Shown here one piece after another: positions 1-8,348 of a stretch of 64,000 bases of DNA. The notes beneath the pieces were generated by a model. That model saw only the letters and a program-made list of their open reading frames with translations. It made no database searches and was not told where the DNA came from. A program made the translations under genes and the position numbers. The stretch's first letter is position 1; each line of letters opens with the position of its first letter. Source of the DNA: CAZQQU01 sp964595625 (GTDB lineage Bacteria; Bacteroidota; Bacteroidia; Flavobacteriales; Flavobacteriaceae); the NCBI GenBank assembly GCA_964595625.1, contig CAZQQU010000004.1:118588-182587 (forward strand), given 5' to 3'.

Positions 1-330
1 GAAATTGTTTCAGAAAACGAATTCTTTGACTACGAAGCCAAGTATTTGGGGAAATCTCAAGAAATAACACCCGCACGCATTTCGGCGGAAGATACCCAAC
101 GAGTTCAAGAACTTACCCGACGTATCTACCAAGTGCTCAACCTATCTGGCGTAACTCGTACTGACTTTATCATTCAAGACGGCACACCTTACTTTATAGA
201 GGTCAACACCACCCCCGGGCTGTCCCGGGAGAGTATTATTCCCAAGCAAGCTCAAGCCGTAGGAATGACCTTAACGGAGTTGTTTGATACCCTCATCGAA
301 GAGACCCTACGAGAAGCCAACCCCAGCTAA
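1..330 (+). CDS. ddl: D-alanine--D-alanine ligase, C-terminal part (cut by window start)
   Basis: The reading frame is open from base 1, so only the last 109 residues are present. Ddl joins two D-alanines with ATP to make the dipeptide that caps the peptidoglycan stem; it is cytosolic. The visible part is the ATP-grasp C-terminal domain. It has the family stretch ENEFFDYEAKY followed by ITPARIS, then the metal- and substrate-binding segment FIEVNTTPGLSRESIIPKQ near the end, whose E and N bind Mg and whose serine contacts the substrate. The tail ends normally at TAA 328-330. A TTG at 46 is not the start, because the conserved family sequence continues upstream of it. coaD follows 73 bases downstream on the same strand, an order I know from other Flavobacteriia. 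Confidence 0.93.
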   Translation, partial: EIVSENEFFDYEAKYLGKSQEITPARISAEDTQRVQELTRRIYQVLNLSGVTRTDFIIQDGTPYFIEVNTTPGLSRESIIPKQAQAVGMTLTELFDTLIEETLREANPS

Positions 331-391
331 AGGTATTTGTAAAAAAATTGAAATACAGCACCCTAAAACTTTTTAAAAAAGTAATTCTTAC

Positions 392-399
392 TATCTTCG
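392..399 (+). promoter_or_regulatory. -7 promoter box of coaD
   Basis: TATCTTCG matches the Bacteroidota -7 consensus TAnnTTTG at 7 of 8 positions. Only 4 bases separate it from the coaD ATG at 404, so transcription would start about at the start codon. No clear -33 box was seen. Confidence 0.5.
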
Positions 400-403
400 T
401 ACT

Positions 404-856
404 ATGAGAAGAGCTGTTTTCCCGGGTTCTTTTGACCCCATCACCAATGGACATGCCGATATCATCGAGCGAGGATTAACGCTGTTTGATGAAATTATCA
501 TCGCCATCGGTGTCAATGCCGATAAAAAGTATATGTTTTCTTTGGAACAACGAAAACAATTTATAGTAAATCACTTTCAACATCAAAAACGCATTCGGGT
601 GCAAACCTATCAAGGACTCACCATTGAATTTTGCCAACAAGTACAAGCCGATTTTATTCTGAGAGGACTTCGCAATCCCGCAGATTTTGAATTTGAAAAA
701 GCTATTGCCCACACCAATCGGAAACTCTCTCAAATAGAAACCGTTTTTTTACTGACTTCTTCCGGTAATTCATACATCAGCTCGAGCATAGTGCGAGATG
801 TTATACGAAACGGAGGAGATTATACAGTCTTAGTCCCCGAAAGCGTCCGTTTCTAA
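404..856 (+). CDS. coaD: Phosphopantetheine adenylyltransferase
   Basis: Catalyses the fourth step of coenzyme A synthesis, adenylation of 4'-phosphopantetheine by ATP to dephospho-CoA, in the cytosol. The 150 residues are a full-length nucleotidyltransferase. The signature GSFDPITNGH is at residues 8-17, with the TxGH adenylate-binding motif at 14-17. RGLRNPADFEFE is at 87-98 and the C-terminal ISSSIVR motif at 125-131. The ATG at 404 gives the family N-terminus directly. The next step of the pathway, CoaE, is also in the window (21048-21635), far away on the other strand. Confidence 0.96.
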   Translation: MRRAVFPGSFDPITNGHADIIERGLTLFDEIIIAIGVNADKKYMFSLEQRKQFIVNHFQHQKRIRVQTYQGLTIEFCQQVQADFILRGLRNPADFEFEKAIAHTNRKLSQIETVFLLTSSGNSYISSSIVRDVIRNGGDYTVLVPESVRF

Positions 857-876
857 GAATATTCTTTTTTAAAAAC

Positions 877-907
877 TTTATCACAAGCCTTTAGTTTGCT
901 ATTTTTA
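877..907 (+). promoter_or_regulatory. Promoter of pth
   Basis: TTTA at 877-880, a 19-base spacer, then TATTTTTA at 900-907 fits the Bacteroidota TTTG-N19-TAnnTTTG layout with one mismatch in each box. The same TATTTTTA box precedes lptD and the large secreted gene ending at 22797. Confidence 0.5.
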
Positions 908-918
908 CCAAAAAAATT

Positions 919-1551
919 ATGTGGACCTTTTTGAAAGGTATTTTTTCAACCAAACAGCCTACTGCAGGTAACTACGACACTAGTATGAAAAAATTTCTCA
1001 TCGTCGGCTTGGGAAATATCGGCTCAGAATACGAAAACACCCGGCACAATATAGGATTTAAGGTCGTCGACTTTTTAGCAGCCAGCCAAAATACTCAGTT
1101 TGAAACCGCCCGATTAGGTGCGGTGGCTCAATATTCTATCAAAGGTAGAAATGTGATTCTTCTAAAACCCAGTACCTATATGAATCTCAGTGGTAAAGCG
1201 GTTAAATACTGGCTAGACAAAGAAAAAATTCCCTTAGAAAATTTTATGGCAGTCACTGACGATTTAAATCTTCCCTTTGGAACTTTCCGAATTAAAACCA
1301 AAGGTAGCGATGGAGGACACAACGGCTTAAAGGATATTCAAACCCAACTTAATACCACCCAATACAATCGTTTTCGCTGGGGTATTAGCAACCAATTCAA
1401 TCCAGGAAGTCAAGTGCAGTACGTACTGGGCGAATGGTCTGAAGAAGAGCAGCAAAAACTACCCGAGCGACTTAAAACTGCCTCCCAAGCTATAAACACC
1501 TTTGTCCTTGCGGGGATTACTCAAGCAATGAATTCCTACAACGGAAAATGA
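919..1551 (+). CDS. pth: Peptidyl-tRNA hydrolase
   Basis: Cleaves peptidyl-tRNAs released by stalled ribosomes and recycles the tRNA; cytosolic. The fold begins at residue 23 (MKKFLIVGLGNIG). Catalytic positions can be placed by the family motifs: Asn33 in GLGN, His43 in TRHNIGF, Asp114 in TDDLNLP, and GGHNG at 132-136. The start is uncertain. ATG 919 gives 210 residues with a 22-residue N-terminal extension; ATG 985 would give 188, closer to the E. coli protein (194). I keep 919 because a promoter-like -7 box lies just upstream of it and because, from memory, related Bacteroidota proteins carry similar extensions. The stop overlaps the ribF start by 4 bases (ATGA), so the two are probably translationally coupled. 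Confidence 0.94.
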   Translation: MWTFLKGIFSTKQPTAGNYDTSMKKFLIVGLGNIGSEYENTRHNIGFKVVDFLAASQNTQFETARLGAVAQYSIKGRNVILLKPSTYMNLSGKAVKYWLDKEKIPLENFMAVTDDLNLPFGTFRIKTKGSDGGHNGLKDIQTQLNTTQYNRFRWGISNQFNPGSQVQYVLGEWSEEEQQKLPERLKTASQAINTFVLAGITQAMNSYNGK

Positions 1552-2480
1552 AAGTTCACCATTCCATAGAAACCTTTGATTTAAACAGTCCGGTAGCCGT
1601 TACCATGGGGACCTTTGATGGGGTACATCTGGGGCATCGAGAAATCTTATCTCAATTAACCCAAACTGCCCAGCAAGCCAAATTGCCTTCGGTAGTTCTT
1701 ACTTTTTTTCCCCATCCTCGCATGGTTTTGGAACCCCAACATCCTATACAATTACTCAATACCATTGACGAGCGCATCGACATTTTACGACAATGTCAAG
1801 TAGACCATGTTATAGTACACCCCTTTACCCAGGAATTTTCCCAACTGACCCCTTCGCAATACATAGAAGATATTTTAATTCAAAAAATACAGGCTCAAAA
1901 AATTATTATCGGCTACGACCACCGCTTTGGAAAAAATCGAGAAGCCGATATCCGAACCCTGTTATCATATCAAGAAAAATATCCTTTAGATATAGTCGAA
2001 ATCCCTGCTCAATTACTAAATTCCGTAGCTGTGAGTTCTACCAAAGCTCGCCAAGCATTGCTTCAAGGCGAAGTGGCGCGTGCCCACCAATTTTTAGGCT
2101 ATCCTTATATGCTTAGCGGACAAGTAGTTTCTGGAAAGGGTTTGGGAAAAACTATAGGTTACCCGACGGCCAATTTACAGATCTCCGAATCTTATAAACT
2201 CATTCCTGCACGGGGGATTTATATAGTAGAAAGCACTATTTTCGGAAAAAAAACGTATGGTATTACCAGTATAGGAACCAACCCCACTGTGGGTGGAAAT
2301 ACCCAAACCATTGAAACCTATTTATTAGACTTTTCAGAAAATTTATACGGACAGCCTATACAAATTTCCTTTTTAGAAAAAATTCGGGATGAGAAAAAAT
2401 TTGATTCCCTCGAACAATTGTACCAAGCCATTCACCAAGACGAACAAATAGCTAGAAATTACATCAGTAAAAATGTTTAA
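1548..2480 (+). CDS. ribF: Bifunctional riboflavin kinase / FAD synthetase
   Basis: Phosphorylates riboflavin to FMN and adenylates FMN to FAD, giving the cell its flavin cofactors. The 310 residues are the usual length. The N-terminal FAD synthetase half carries the nucleotidyltransferase motif GTFDGVHLGH at 21-30 and SSTKAR at 163-168. The C-terminal kinase half has GKTIGYPTAN at 200-209 and the catalytic region IETYLLDF at 255-262. The ATG overlaps the pth stop, and the 3' end overlaps the next gene by 8 bases, so pth, ribF and the HTTM gene look like one operon. Flavin users nearby in the window include murB and nitronate monooxygenase. Confidence 0.96.
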   Translation: MKVHHSIETFDLNSPVAVTMGTFDGVHLGHREILSQLTQTAQQAKLPSVVLTFFPHPRMVLEPQHPIQLLNTIDERIDILRQCQVDHVIVHPFTQEFSQLTPSQYIEDILIQKIQAQKIIIGYDHRFGKNREADIRTLLSYQEKYPLDIVEIPAQLLNSVAVSSTKARQALLQGEVARAHQFLGYPYMLSGQVVSGKGLGKTIGYPTANLQISESYKLIPARGIYIVESTIFGKKTYGITSIGTNPTVGGNTQTIETYLLDFSENLYGQPIQISFLEKIRDEKKFDSLEQLYQAIHQDEQIARNYISKNV

Positions 2481-3810
2481 TAAATTAGCATTCAAACACA
2501 TAGACAACAGTGGTCTGATTCTTTTTAGAATGGTGTTTGGATTGCTCATTACCTTAGAGGCCTGGGGAGCTATCGCTACCGGATGGGTCCGAAAAGTTTT
2601 AATCGAACCTGAATTCACCTTTAGCTTTATTGGATTTGAGTGGTTACAACCCTTACCCGGCAATGGTATGTATTACTATTTTGTGGTGATGGGTATATTG
2701 GGTGTGATGGTGATGCTGGGTTACAAATACCGCTGGGCAGTCACGGGTTATACCCTACTTTGGGCCGGGGTCTATTTTATGCAAAAAGAATCGTATAACA
2801 ACCATTATTATTTGATGTTGTTGTTGCTTTTTTTGATGATTTTTTTACCCGCTCACCGACGAGTTTCTTTAGATGCCAAGCTTTGTCCTACCCTTCGATC
2901 GAACTCCATGCCGCGCTGGTGCATCGGCCTTCTAATTGCACAGGTATTTATTGTGTATACCTATGCTGCTATTGCTAAAATCTACCCCGATTGGTTAGAT
3001 GCCACGGCACCCGCTGTTTTTATGAAAGGAAAAGCAGATTATTGGTTAATAGGTGGATTTTTACAACTAGAATGGGTACACTGGGCGATCGCATACACCG
3101 GTATATTGTTTGACTTACTCATTGTTCCTTTACTGTTATGGCGCAAAACCCGATTGTTCGGATTTGGTTTATCCCTCATTTTTCACCTGTTTAATTCAGC
3201 GGTATTTCAAATCGGTATTTTTCCCTATATGTCTATTGCTTTTGCCTTGTTTTTCTTTTCACCGAAAACCCTTCAAAAACGATTTTTACCTCGGGAAACA
3301 TATTATGATCAAGCAGAGGTAATACCTCCCAAGTATCCCAAAATAGGTATTACTTTTTTCAGTCTGTTTCTGATTGTACAGCTCGCATTACCTCTTCGTC
3401 ACTGGTGGATACCCGAGCCGGTACTGTGGACCGAAGAGGGACATCGATTGAGTTGGCGGATGATGTTACGCACCAAATCAGGATCGGTAACCGTACATGT
3501 AGTAGATAAAAACACTGGCGAGAAAACTCGCATAGACCTCTATAACCGATTGACTTCCAAACAGCGAAACGGGCTGGCTACCAAACCCGACTTTATGTGG
3601 CAATTTGCGCAACGCCTTAAAAAAGAATATGCACTTCAGGGCCAAGATGTAGCCGTTTATATCAGCTCACGTGTTTCAGTGAATCACCGTCCTATGCAAC
3701 CCTTTATAGATTCGAATGTGGATTTGGCCAGCCAAAAGTGGAGCCATTTCAAACACCACACTTGGATTCTTCCAGCACCTCAGGAACTACAAGTAGGTGC
3801 TAAAAAGTAG
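2473..3810 (+). CDS. HTTM domain membrane protein (vitamin K-dependent gamma-carboxylase-like)
   Basis: A 445-residue integral membrane protein. It has several hydrophobic helices between about residues 15 and 290 (for example around 55-75, 80-130, 155-175 and 200-260) and a more polar C-terminal part from about 310 to 445. The N-terminal half looks like the HTTM family, bacterial relatives of vitamin K-dependent gamma-glutamyl carboxylase, which is common in Flavobacteriia. Its substrate is unknown in bacteria and nothing here settles it. The ATG at 2473 lies 8 bases inside the ribF end. The 3' end overlaps the stop of the convergent acyltransferase gene (3800-3810). A role linked to flavin supply is only a guess from the neighbours. 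Confidence 0.75.
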   Translation: MFNKLAFKHIDNSGLILFRMVFGLLITLEAWGAIATGWVRKVLIEPEFTFSFIGFEWLQPLPGNGMYYYFVVMGILGVMVMLGYKYRWAVTGYTLLWAGVYFMQKESYNNHYYLMLLLLFLMIFLPAHRRVSLDAKLCPTLRSNSMPRWCIGLLIAQVFIVYTYAAIAKIYPDWLDATAPAVFMKGKADYWLIGGFLQLEWVHWAIAYTGILFDLLIVPLLLWRKTRLFGFGLSLIFHLFNSAVFQIGIFPYMSIAFALFFFSPKTLQKRFLPRETYYDQAEVIPPKYPKIGITFFSLFLIVQLALPLRHWWIPEPVLWTEEGHRLSWRMMLRTKSGSVTVHVVDKNTGEKTRIDLYNRLTSKQRNGLATKPDFMWQFAQRLKKEYALQGQDVAVYISSRVSVNHRPMQPFIDSNVDLASQKWSHFKHHTWILPAPQELQVGAKK

Positions 3811-4528
3811 CTTGATTAATTTTTTCTTCTACTAAATCGATTAAGGTATCGGTCGGATAATCGCTCACTTTGAGCAGGGGTAAGGTTTTTATTTTTATGT
3901 GTGTTCCCAACGGAAGAGGGAACATACCCGAGCGTTGTAATTTCCAAGAATTAAAAATACGAACCGGCAACAAATAAGCCTCCGGCATATGGTCAATCAA
4001 AGTTTGTAAGCCTCTGCGTTTAAAAGGTTTTAATACGCCATCTTTACTTCGAGTTCCTTCCGGGAAAATAACTCCGCTTCGACGGTGTTGGTTTAGATAA
4101 GTAGCAAAGTCAACTAACTTTTGAGTAGCCTCTCCGGGATTTTTACGATCGATCAAAACCGAGCCTCCATGCCGTAAATTAAACGACACACTGGGAATGC
4201 CCCTCCCCAGTTCTTTTTTAGAAACAAACTTGGGATGAATTTTTTTTAAATACCATATCAACGGAGGAATATCATACATACTCTGATGGTTGGAAACAAT
4301 AAGTATAGGAACGTTATCCGGAAGTTTTTCATGCAAAGAAAATGTATAACGAGTTCCTAAAATATGGGTGGCACGAATGATAAAAAACTGTAACCAATCC
4401 AACGAAACTTTGTGAGCCTGATACCCTAGTAAATTAAATGTTATCCATTGTATTAGGTGAAATAATAAGAGTAAAACCCCAAATACGAGGTAATAGGCCA
4501 CCGAGAGTATATAGGATAAAATTTTCAT
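3800..4528 (-). CDS. plsC: 1-acyl-sn-glycerol-3-phosphate acyltransferase (PlsC family)
   Basis: Transfers an acyl chain to lysophosphatidic acid, the second acylation of phospholipid synthesis, at the inner membrane. A hydrophobic N-terminal segment spans about residues 5-35. The acyltransferase motif HX4D is seen as NHQSMYD (His81, Asp86) and the glycerophosphate-binding motif as FPEGTRS (155-161); the RHGGSVLIDR stretch at 119-128 is motif II. I use the ATG at 4528; the frame extends one codon further to a TTG, which is less likely. The bacilliredoxin terminator lies directly upstream, so this gene probably needs its own promoter, which I could not define. It is a lipid enzyme apart from the fabI gene at 35377. 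Confidence 0.88.
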   Translation of the reverse strand: MKILSYILSVAYYLVFGVLLLLFHLIQWITFNLLGYQAHKVSLDWLQFFIIRATHILGTRYTFSLHEKLPDNVPILIVSNHQSMYDIPPLIWYLKKIHPKFVSKKELGRGIPSVSFNLRHGGSVLIDRKNPGEATQKLVDFATYLNQHRRSGVIFPEGTRSKDGVLKPFKRRGLQTLIDHMPEAYLLPVRIFNSWKLQRSGMFPLPLGTHIKIKTLPLLKVSDYPTDTLIDLVEEKINQATF

Positions 4529-4533
4529 CAAAA

Positions 4534-4568
4534 AAAACCGTTTTTACCCAAAGTGGCAAAACGGTTTT
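4534..4568 (-). terminator. Rho-independent terminator after the bacilliredoxin gene
   Basis: Arms AAAACCGTTTT (4534-4544) and AAAACGGTTTT (4558-4568) pair around a 13-base loop. Read on the minus strand, the stem is followed by a run of T just before the plsC start codon. Confidence 0.75.
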
Positions 4569-4578
4569 CAAATTTATT

Positions 4579-4989
4579 TTAACAATACTCGTTATAGGCG
4601 TCAACTAAATTTTCAGCAATCAATTCTGCCGGGCGACCTTCTATATGATGTCTTTCTAACATATGTACCAGTTCGCCGTCTTTAAACAAAGCAATGGCTG
4701 GTGAGCTAGGAGGAAAAGGTACCATTCGCTCTCGAGCAGCATCGGTAGCTTCCCGATCTACACCTGCAAATACAGTAACTAATTGGGTAGGTTTTTTTGC
4801 ATTGTTTAACGAGTAAATCGCTCCCGGACGAGCATTTCGGGCAGCACATCCACAAACGGAGTTAACTACCACTAAAGTTGTCCCCTGTTGATCCAGTGCA
4901 TAATCTACTTCCTCGGCAGTCAGTAATTCTTTAAATCCTGCTTGAGTAAGTTCGTCTTTCATCGGTTTTACTAATTCGGGTGGGTACAT
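4579..4989 (-). CDS. Bacilliredoxin, BrxA/BrxB family (YphP-like)
   Basis: A small thiol protein, 136 residues, of the former DUF1094 family. In Bacillus these proteins remove bacillithiol from S-bacillithiolated proteins. The active-site CGC motif sits at residues 46-48 in a thioredoxin-like fold, preceded by the characteristic N-terminus MYPPELVKPMKDEL. The C-terminal part has GVDREATDAAR and a proline-rich PFPPSSP stretch typical of the family. Bacteroidota members are common, and the name is given by family; which low-molecular-weight thiol it serves here cannot be read from the window. It is a single gene with its own terminator and a -7 box upstream. Confidence 0.88.
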   Translation of the reverse strand: MYPPELVKPMKDELTQAGFKELLTAEEVDYALDQQGTTLVVVNSVCGCAARNARPGAIYSLNNAKKPTQLVTVFAGVDREATDAARERMVPFPPSSPAIALFKDGELVHMLERHHIEGRPAELIAENLVDAYNEYC

Positions 4990-5032
4990 ATGATCTAAAA
5001 TTTTAATTTTTATTTAAACTTATTCTAAGCTA

Positions 5033-5040
5033 CAAAAGTA
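5033..5040 (-). promoter_or_regulatory. -7 promoter box of the bacilliredoxin gene
   Basis: On the minus strand this reads TACTTTTG, a perfect TAnnTTTG. It lies 43 bases upstream of the ATG at 4989. No convincing -33 box was found at the usual distance. Confidence 0.5.
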
Positions 5041-5144
5041 ATAAATTTTACTGACAGTTTGACTATCCGTGTAACAACTGGATTAGGATGAAAATCTATG
5101 GTTTGCTAAATTAAATTTAGTAATCAAATCGTACAAACCCCAGT

Positions 5145-7811
5145 TTAAGAAGCTTTAAGACCAGCAATACTTTGCTGAAGTGCCTCGATTTTCGCTAAGG
5201 CGTCTGCTTCTTTCTTTTTTTCGGCTTCGACCACAGCAGCGGGAGCACCTTGAACAAATTTATCGTTACTGAGTTTGGCCTGAACAGATTTTAAAAATCC
5301 TTGGGTATACTCCAATTCAGTTGAAAGTTTTTGTAATTCTTCTTCTACATTTATACTACCGGTAATGGGTACAAAATACTCGTTCGATTTGACTCGAAAA
5401 GTCAATGCTCCTGCAACGGCCTCAGGTACGTAATCCAATGCAGCGACGTTACCCAGTTTCATGATCACAGCATTATAGGAAGCAGAAAAGCCTTCGCGGT
5501 TAATCACTTGGAGTTGTATTTTCTCTTTAAAAGAAATATTTTTTTGCTTTCTAATGGTTCGAATGCCGGCAATTACTTCTTTGGCTATTTCAAATTGACT
5601 CAACTGATTTTCCCAAGCTTGCAATTGTTTTTCGGAAGCTTGGTAACGAGGCCAGGCATTAACAATCAAGGCTTGATCAGGAGTTCGCATGGTGATATTT
5701 TGCCAAATTTCTTCCGTTAAGAAAGGCATAAAGGGGTGTAGTATTCTCAATAGGTCTTCCAAAAACTGTATGGTTTTGGAATAAGTTTTGGAATCCATAG
5801 GGCTCCCATATTCGGGTTTGATGGCTTCCAAATACCAGGAACAGAAATCCTCCCAAATCAATTTATAAATAGCCATCAGAGCATCTGAAATTCTGAATTT
5901 TTGAAAGTGATCTTCTATTTCCACTAAGGTATGATTTAATTTGGCTTCAAACCAAACCACAGCTTGTTGCGCACTCTCAGAAGTATCCGAATCGGCTATT
6001 TCCCAGCCTTTGATCAAGCGGAAGGCATTCCAAATTTTATTGGCAAATGCTTTTCCTTGTTGGCAAAGCTCTTCATCAAATAAAATATCGTTACCCGCAC
6101 TGGCACTCAACAACAAACCACAACGTACTCCATCAGCTCCGTAATGATTGATTAGATCTAATGGATCGGGCGAATTACCCAGTGATTTCGACATTTTTCG
6201 ACGTTGTTTGTCGCGTACGATTCCTGTGAAATACACATTCGAAAAAGGTTTTTTACCTTCCCATTTATACCCAGCTATAATCATACGGGCTACCCAGAAG
6301 AAAATAATATCAGGACCGGTAACCAAATCTTGAGTTGGATAATAATATTTATATTCTTTATTATCGGGATTTAAAACTCCTCCAAAAACACTTATCGGCC
6401 ATAACCAAGATGAAAACCAAGTATCTAAAACATCTGAGTCTTGTTGTAAATCGGTACGACGTAGTGACGGATTATTAGATTTTTGTTGAGCTAAAACAAG
6501 TGCCTCTTCGGCAGTTTCAGCCACTACAAAATCCTCTTTGCCATCGCCGTAATAATAAGCAGGAATCTGTTGGCCCCACCACAATTGTCGAGAAATATTC
6601 CAATCGGTGATGTTTTGTAACCAGTGTTTGTAGGTATTCTCAAAACGTTTGGGGTAAAACTTAATTTCTTGGGTATCAAAAACCGCCTCTAAAGCAGGTT
6701 TTACTAATTGATCCATTTTTAAAAACCATTGATCAGACAGACGCGGTTCGATGACTGCCTTGGTTCTTTCTGAAGTACCTACTTTATGGATATGGGTTTC
6801 AGTTTTAACTAAAGCACCTAGTTGCTTAAGCTCTTCGGCGATTTCTTGACGGACCACAAAACGATCTTTACCTTCATAATGCAAGCCAAAACGATTGAGA
6901 GTACCATCTTCATTAAATATATCCACTATTTCTAATTCATGTTTGTCACCCAACATTTTATCATTGGCATCATGAGCCGGAGTAACTTTGAGGGCACCGG
7001 TTCCAAATTCCCTATCTACATAGCTATCAAAAATGATGGGAACTGGGCGGTTGGCAATAGGTACGATGGCTTTTTTTCCACGCAAGTGGGTATAGCGTTC
7101 ATCGTCTGGATGTACACAAATAGCCGTGTCACCTAAAATGGTTTCAGGACGTGTAGTGGCAATCGTTACGGTATCTATTTGCGTTCCTGCAGAATCAACT
7201 ACAGCATAATTGATATGATACAATACCCCGGGTTGTTCCTCGTAAATAACCTCTTCGTCTGAGAGGGTAGTCTTGGCTTCCGGGTCCCAATTCACCATCC
7301 GATAGCCTCGGTATATTAGCCCTTGATTGTAGAGTTCGACAAAAACTTTGATTACCGAAGCGGACATCTCCGGATCCATGGTAAATTTAGTCCGTTCCCA
7401 ATCACAAGAAGCGCCTAGTTTCTTTAATTGTTCCAGGATAACACCGCCATATTTGTTCTTCCATTCCCAAGCATGAGTTAGAAATTCATCTCGACTCAAA
7501 GTGCTTTTATCAATACCTTCTTGTTTGAGTTTGGCAACCACTTTGGCTTCCGTAGCAATGGAAGCATGGTCGGTACCTGGTACCCAACAAGCATTATATC
7601 CTAATAATCGAGCCCGTCGAATTAGTACGTCTTGCAAGGTATTGTTTAACATATGCCCCATGTGCAGTACTCCGGTCACATTGGGAGGTGGAATGACAAT
7701 AGTATAAGGTTCTCTATCATCGGGTTCTGAATGAAAAAAGCCGTGACTCATCCAGTAATTGTACCATTTTTCTTCTACTTCAGAAGCAATATAATTGGCC
7801 GGAATACTCAT
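5145..7811 (-). CDS. valS: Valyl-tRNA synthetase
   Basis: Charges tRNA-Val; a class I synthetase with an editing domain that removes mis-activated threonine. The 888 residues have the HIGH-type motif as HMGH at 50-53 (in PPPNVTGVLHMGH), the KMSKS motif intact (RRKMSKSLGN), the editing region with TTRPETILGDTA, and the C-terminal tRNA-binding coiled coil over about the last 70 residues. The frame runs 10 codons further to a TTG at 7841, but that codon lies inside the predicted -7 box, so ATG 7811 (MSIPANY) is the real start, with a leader of about 23 bases. The gene stands alone, divergent from the DUF1573 gene. Confidence 0.97.
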   Translation of the reverse strand: MSIPANYIASEVEEKWYNYWMSHGFFHSEPDDREPYTIVIPPPNVTGVLHMGHMLNNTLQDVLIRRARLLGYNACWVPGTDHASIATEAKVVAKLKQEGIDKSTLSRDEFLTHAWEWKNKYGGVILEQLKKLGASCDWERTKFTMDPEMSASVIKVFVELYNQGLIYRGYRMVNWDPEAKTTLSDEEVIYEEQPGVLYHINYAVVDSAGTQIDTVTIATTRPETILGDTAICVHPDDERYTHLRGKKAIVPIANRPVPIIFDSYVDREFGTGALKVTPAHDANDKMLGDKHELEIVDIFNEDGTLNRFGLHYEGKDRFVVRQEIAEELKQLGALVKTETHIHKVGTSERTKAVIEPRLSDQWFLKMDQLVKPALEAVFDTQEIKFYPKRFENTYKHWLQNITDWNISRQLWWGQQIPAYYYGDGKEDFVVAETAEEALVLAQQKSNNPSLRRTDLQQDSDVLDTWFSSWLWPISVFGGVLNPDNKEYKYYYPTQDLVTGPDIIFFWVARMIIAGYKWEGKKPFSNVYFTGIVRDKQRRKMSKSLGNSPDPLDLINHYGADGVRCGLLLSASAGNDILFDEELCQQGKAFANKIWNAFRLIKGWEIADSDTSESAQQAVVWFEAKLNHTLVEIEDHFQKFRISDALMAIYKLIWEDFCSWYLEAIKPEYGSPMDSKTYSKTIQFLEDLLRILHPFMPFLTEEIWQNITMRTPDQALIVNAWPRYQASEKQLQAWENQLSQFEIAKEVIAGIRTIRKQKNISFKEKIQLQVINREGFSASYNAVIMKLGNVAALDYVPEAVAGALTFRVKSNEYFVPITGSINVEEELQKLSTELEYTQGFLKSVQAKLSNDKFVQGAPAAVVEAEKKKEADALAKIEALQQSIAGLKAS

Positions 7812-7838
7812 TTTGGTCTGGTTTTTGAATACAAGCAG

Positions 7839-7869
7839 CAAAGGTAATGATTAGATTTTCAAATTTAAA
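7839..7869 (-). promoter_or_regulatory. Promoter of valS
   Basis: On the minus strand: TTTA (7866-7869), 19-base spacer, TACCTTTG (7839-7846), a perfect TAnnTTTG. It decides the valS start, since the alternative TTG start at 7841 would lie inside the box. Confidence 0.65.
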
Positions 7870-7884
7870 AAGACTAAAAAATTA

Positions 7885-7915
7885 TTTGTTACCCCAAAAA
7901 AAGTAATTACATTAG
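7885..7915 (+). promoter_or_regulatory. Promoter of the DUF1573 gene
   Basis: TTTG at 7885-7888, 19-base spacer, TACATTAG at 7908-7915 (6 of 8 matches). It lies back to back with the valS promoter, the -33 boxes being 16-20 bases apart. Confidence 0.5.
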
Positions 7916-7936
7916 CAACCCAAAATATTTTTTATT

Positions 7937-8305
7937 ATGAAAAAATTAGTTTTAATTTTATTTGTAGGACTTATCGGATGGTCTGTTCAGGCACAAGCTA
8001 AAATTTCTTTTCAGGAAGAGACAATTGATTATGGTGAGATAAAGAAAGGTGCCGATGGATTACGTGTGTTTAAATTTACAAACACCGGAGACCAACCCTT
8101 AATTATCACCGAAGTGAAATCTACGTGTGGTTGTACCATTCCTAAAAAACCGAGTCAGGCCATTCAACCGGGAGCTACTGAAACCATCGAAGTAAAATAC
8201 GACACCAAACGAGTAGGCCCAATCCGACGTACTATTACGGTCTATTCTAATGCAGAAAACAATCCGATTGTTTCGCTAAAAATCAAAGGAAACGTCAGTG
8301 AATAA
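7937..8305 (+). CDS. Secreted DUF1573 domain protein
   Basis: A 122-residue exported protein: signal peptide over about residues 1-20 (MKKLVLILFVGLIGWSVQAQA), then one DUF1573 domain. This immunoglobulin-like domain resembles ASPM/SPD-2/Hydin modules. Its hallmarks are DYGEIKKG, the cysteine pair in STCGC near residue 64, and a final strand set ending in IKGN. Such proteins are very common in Bacteroidota and act in the periplasm or at the surface; their exact task is unknown. It is monocistronic, with a promoter upstream and a strong terminator right behind it. Confidence 0.88.
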   Translation: MKKLVLILFVGLIGWSVQAQAKISFQEETIDYGEIKKGADGLRVFKFTNTGDQPLIITEVKSTCGCTIPKKPSQAIQPGATETIEVKYDTKRVGPIRRTITVYSNAENNPIVSLKIKGNVSE

Positions 8306-8321
8306 ATTCATTTGAATATAA

Positions 8322-8348
8322 AATCCGCCTCTTCAGGCGGATTTTTTT
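8322..8348 (+). terminator. Rho-independent terminator after the DUF1573 gene
   Basis: Nine-base stem AATCCGCCT (8322-8330) with loop CTTC and AGGCGGATT (8335-8343), followed by T residues. The T run overlaps the last codon of the convergent protease gene. Confidence 0.88.

Noticed and set aside
5106..5120. Perfect AT-only inverted repeat CTAAATT-A-AATTTAG behind valS
   Set aside because: Too weak and without a T run in the right place to call it a terminator; such repeats are expected by chance in AT-rich gaps.
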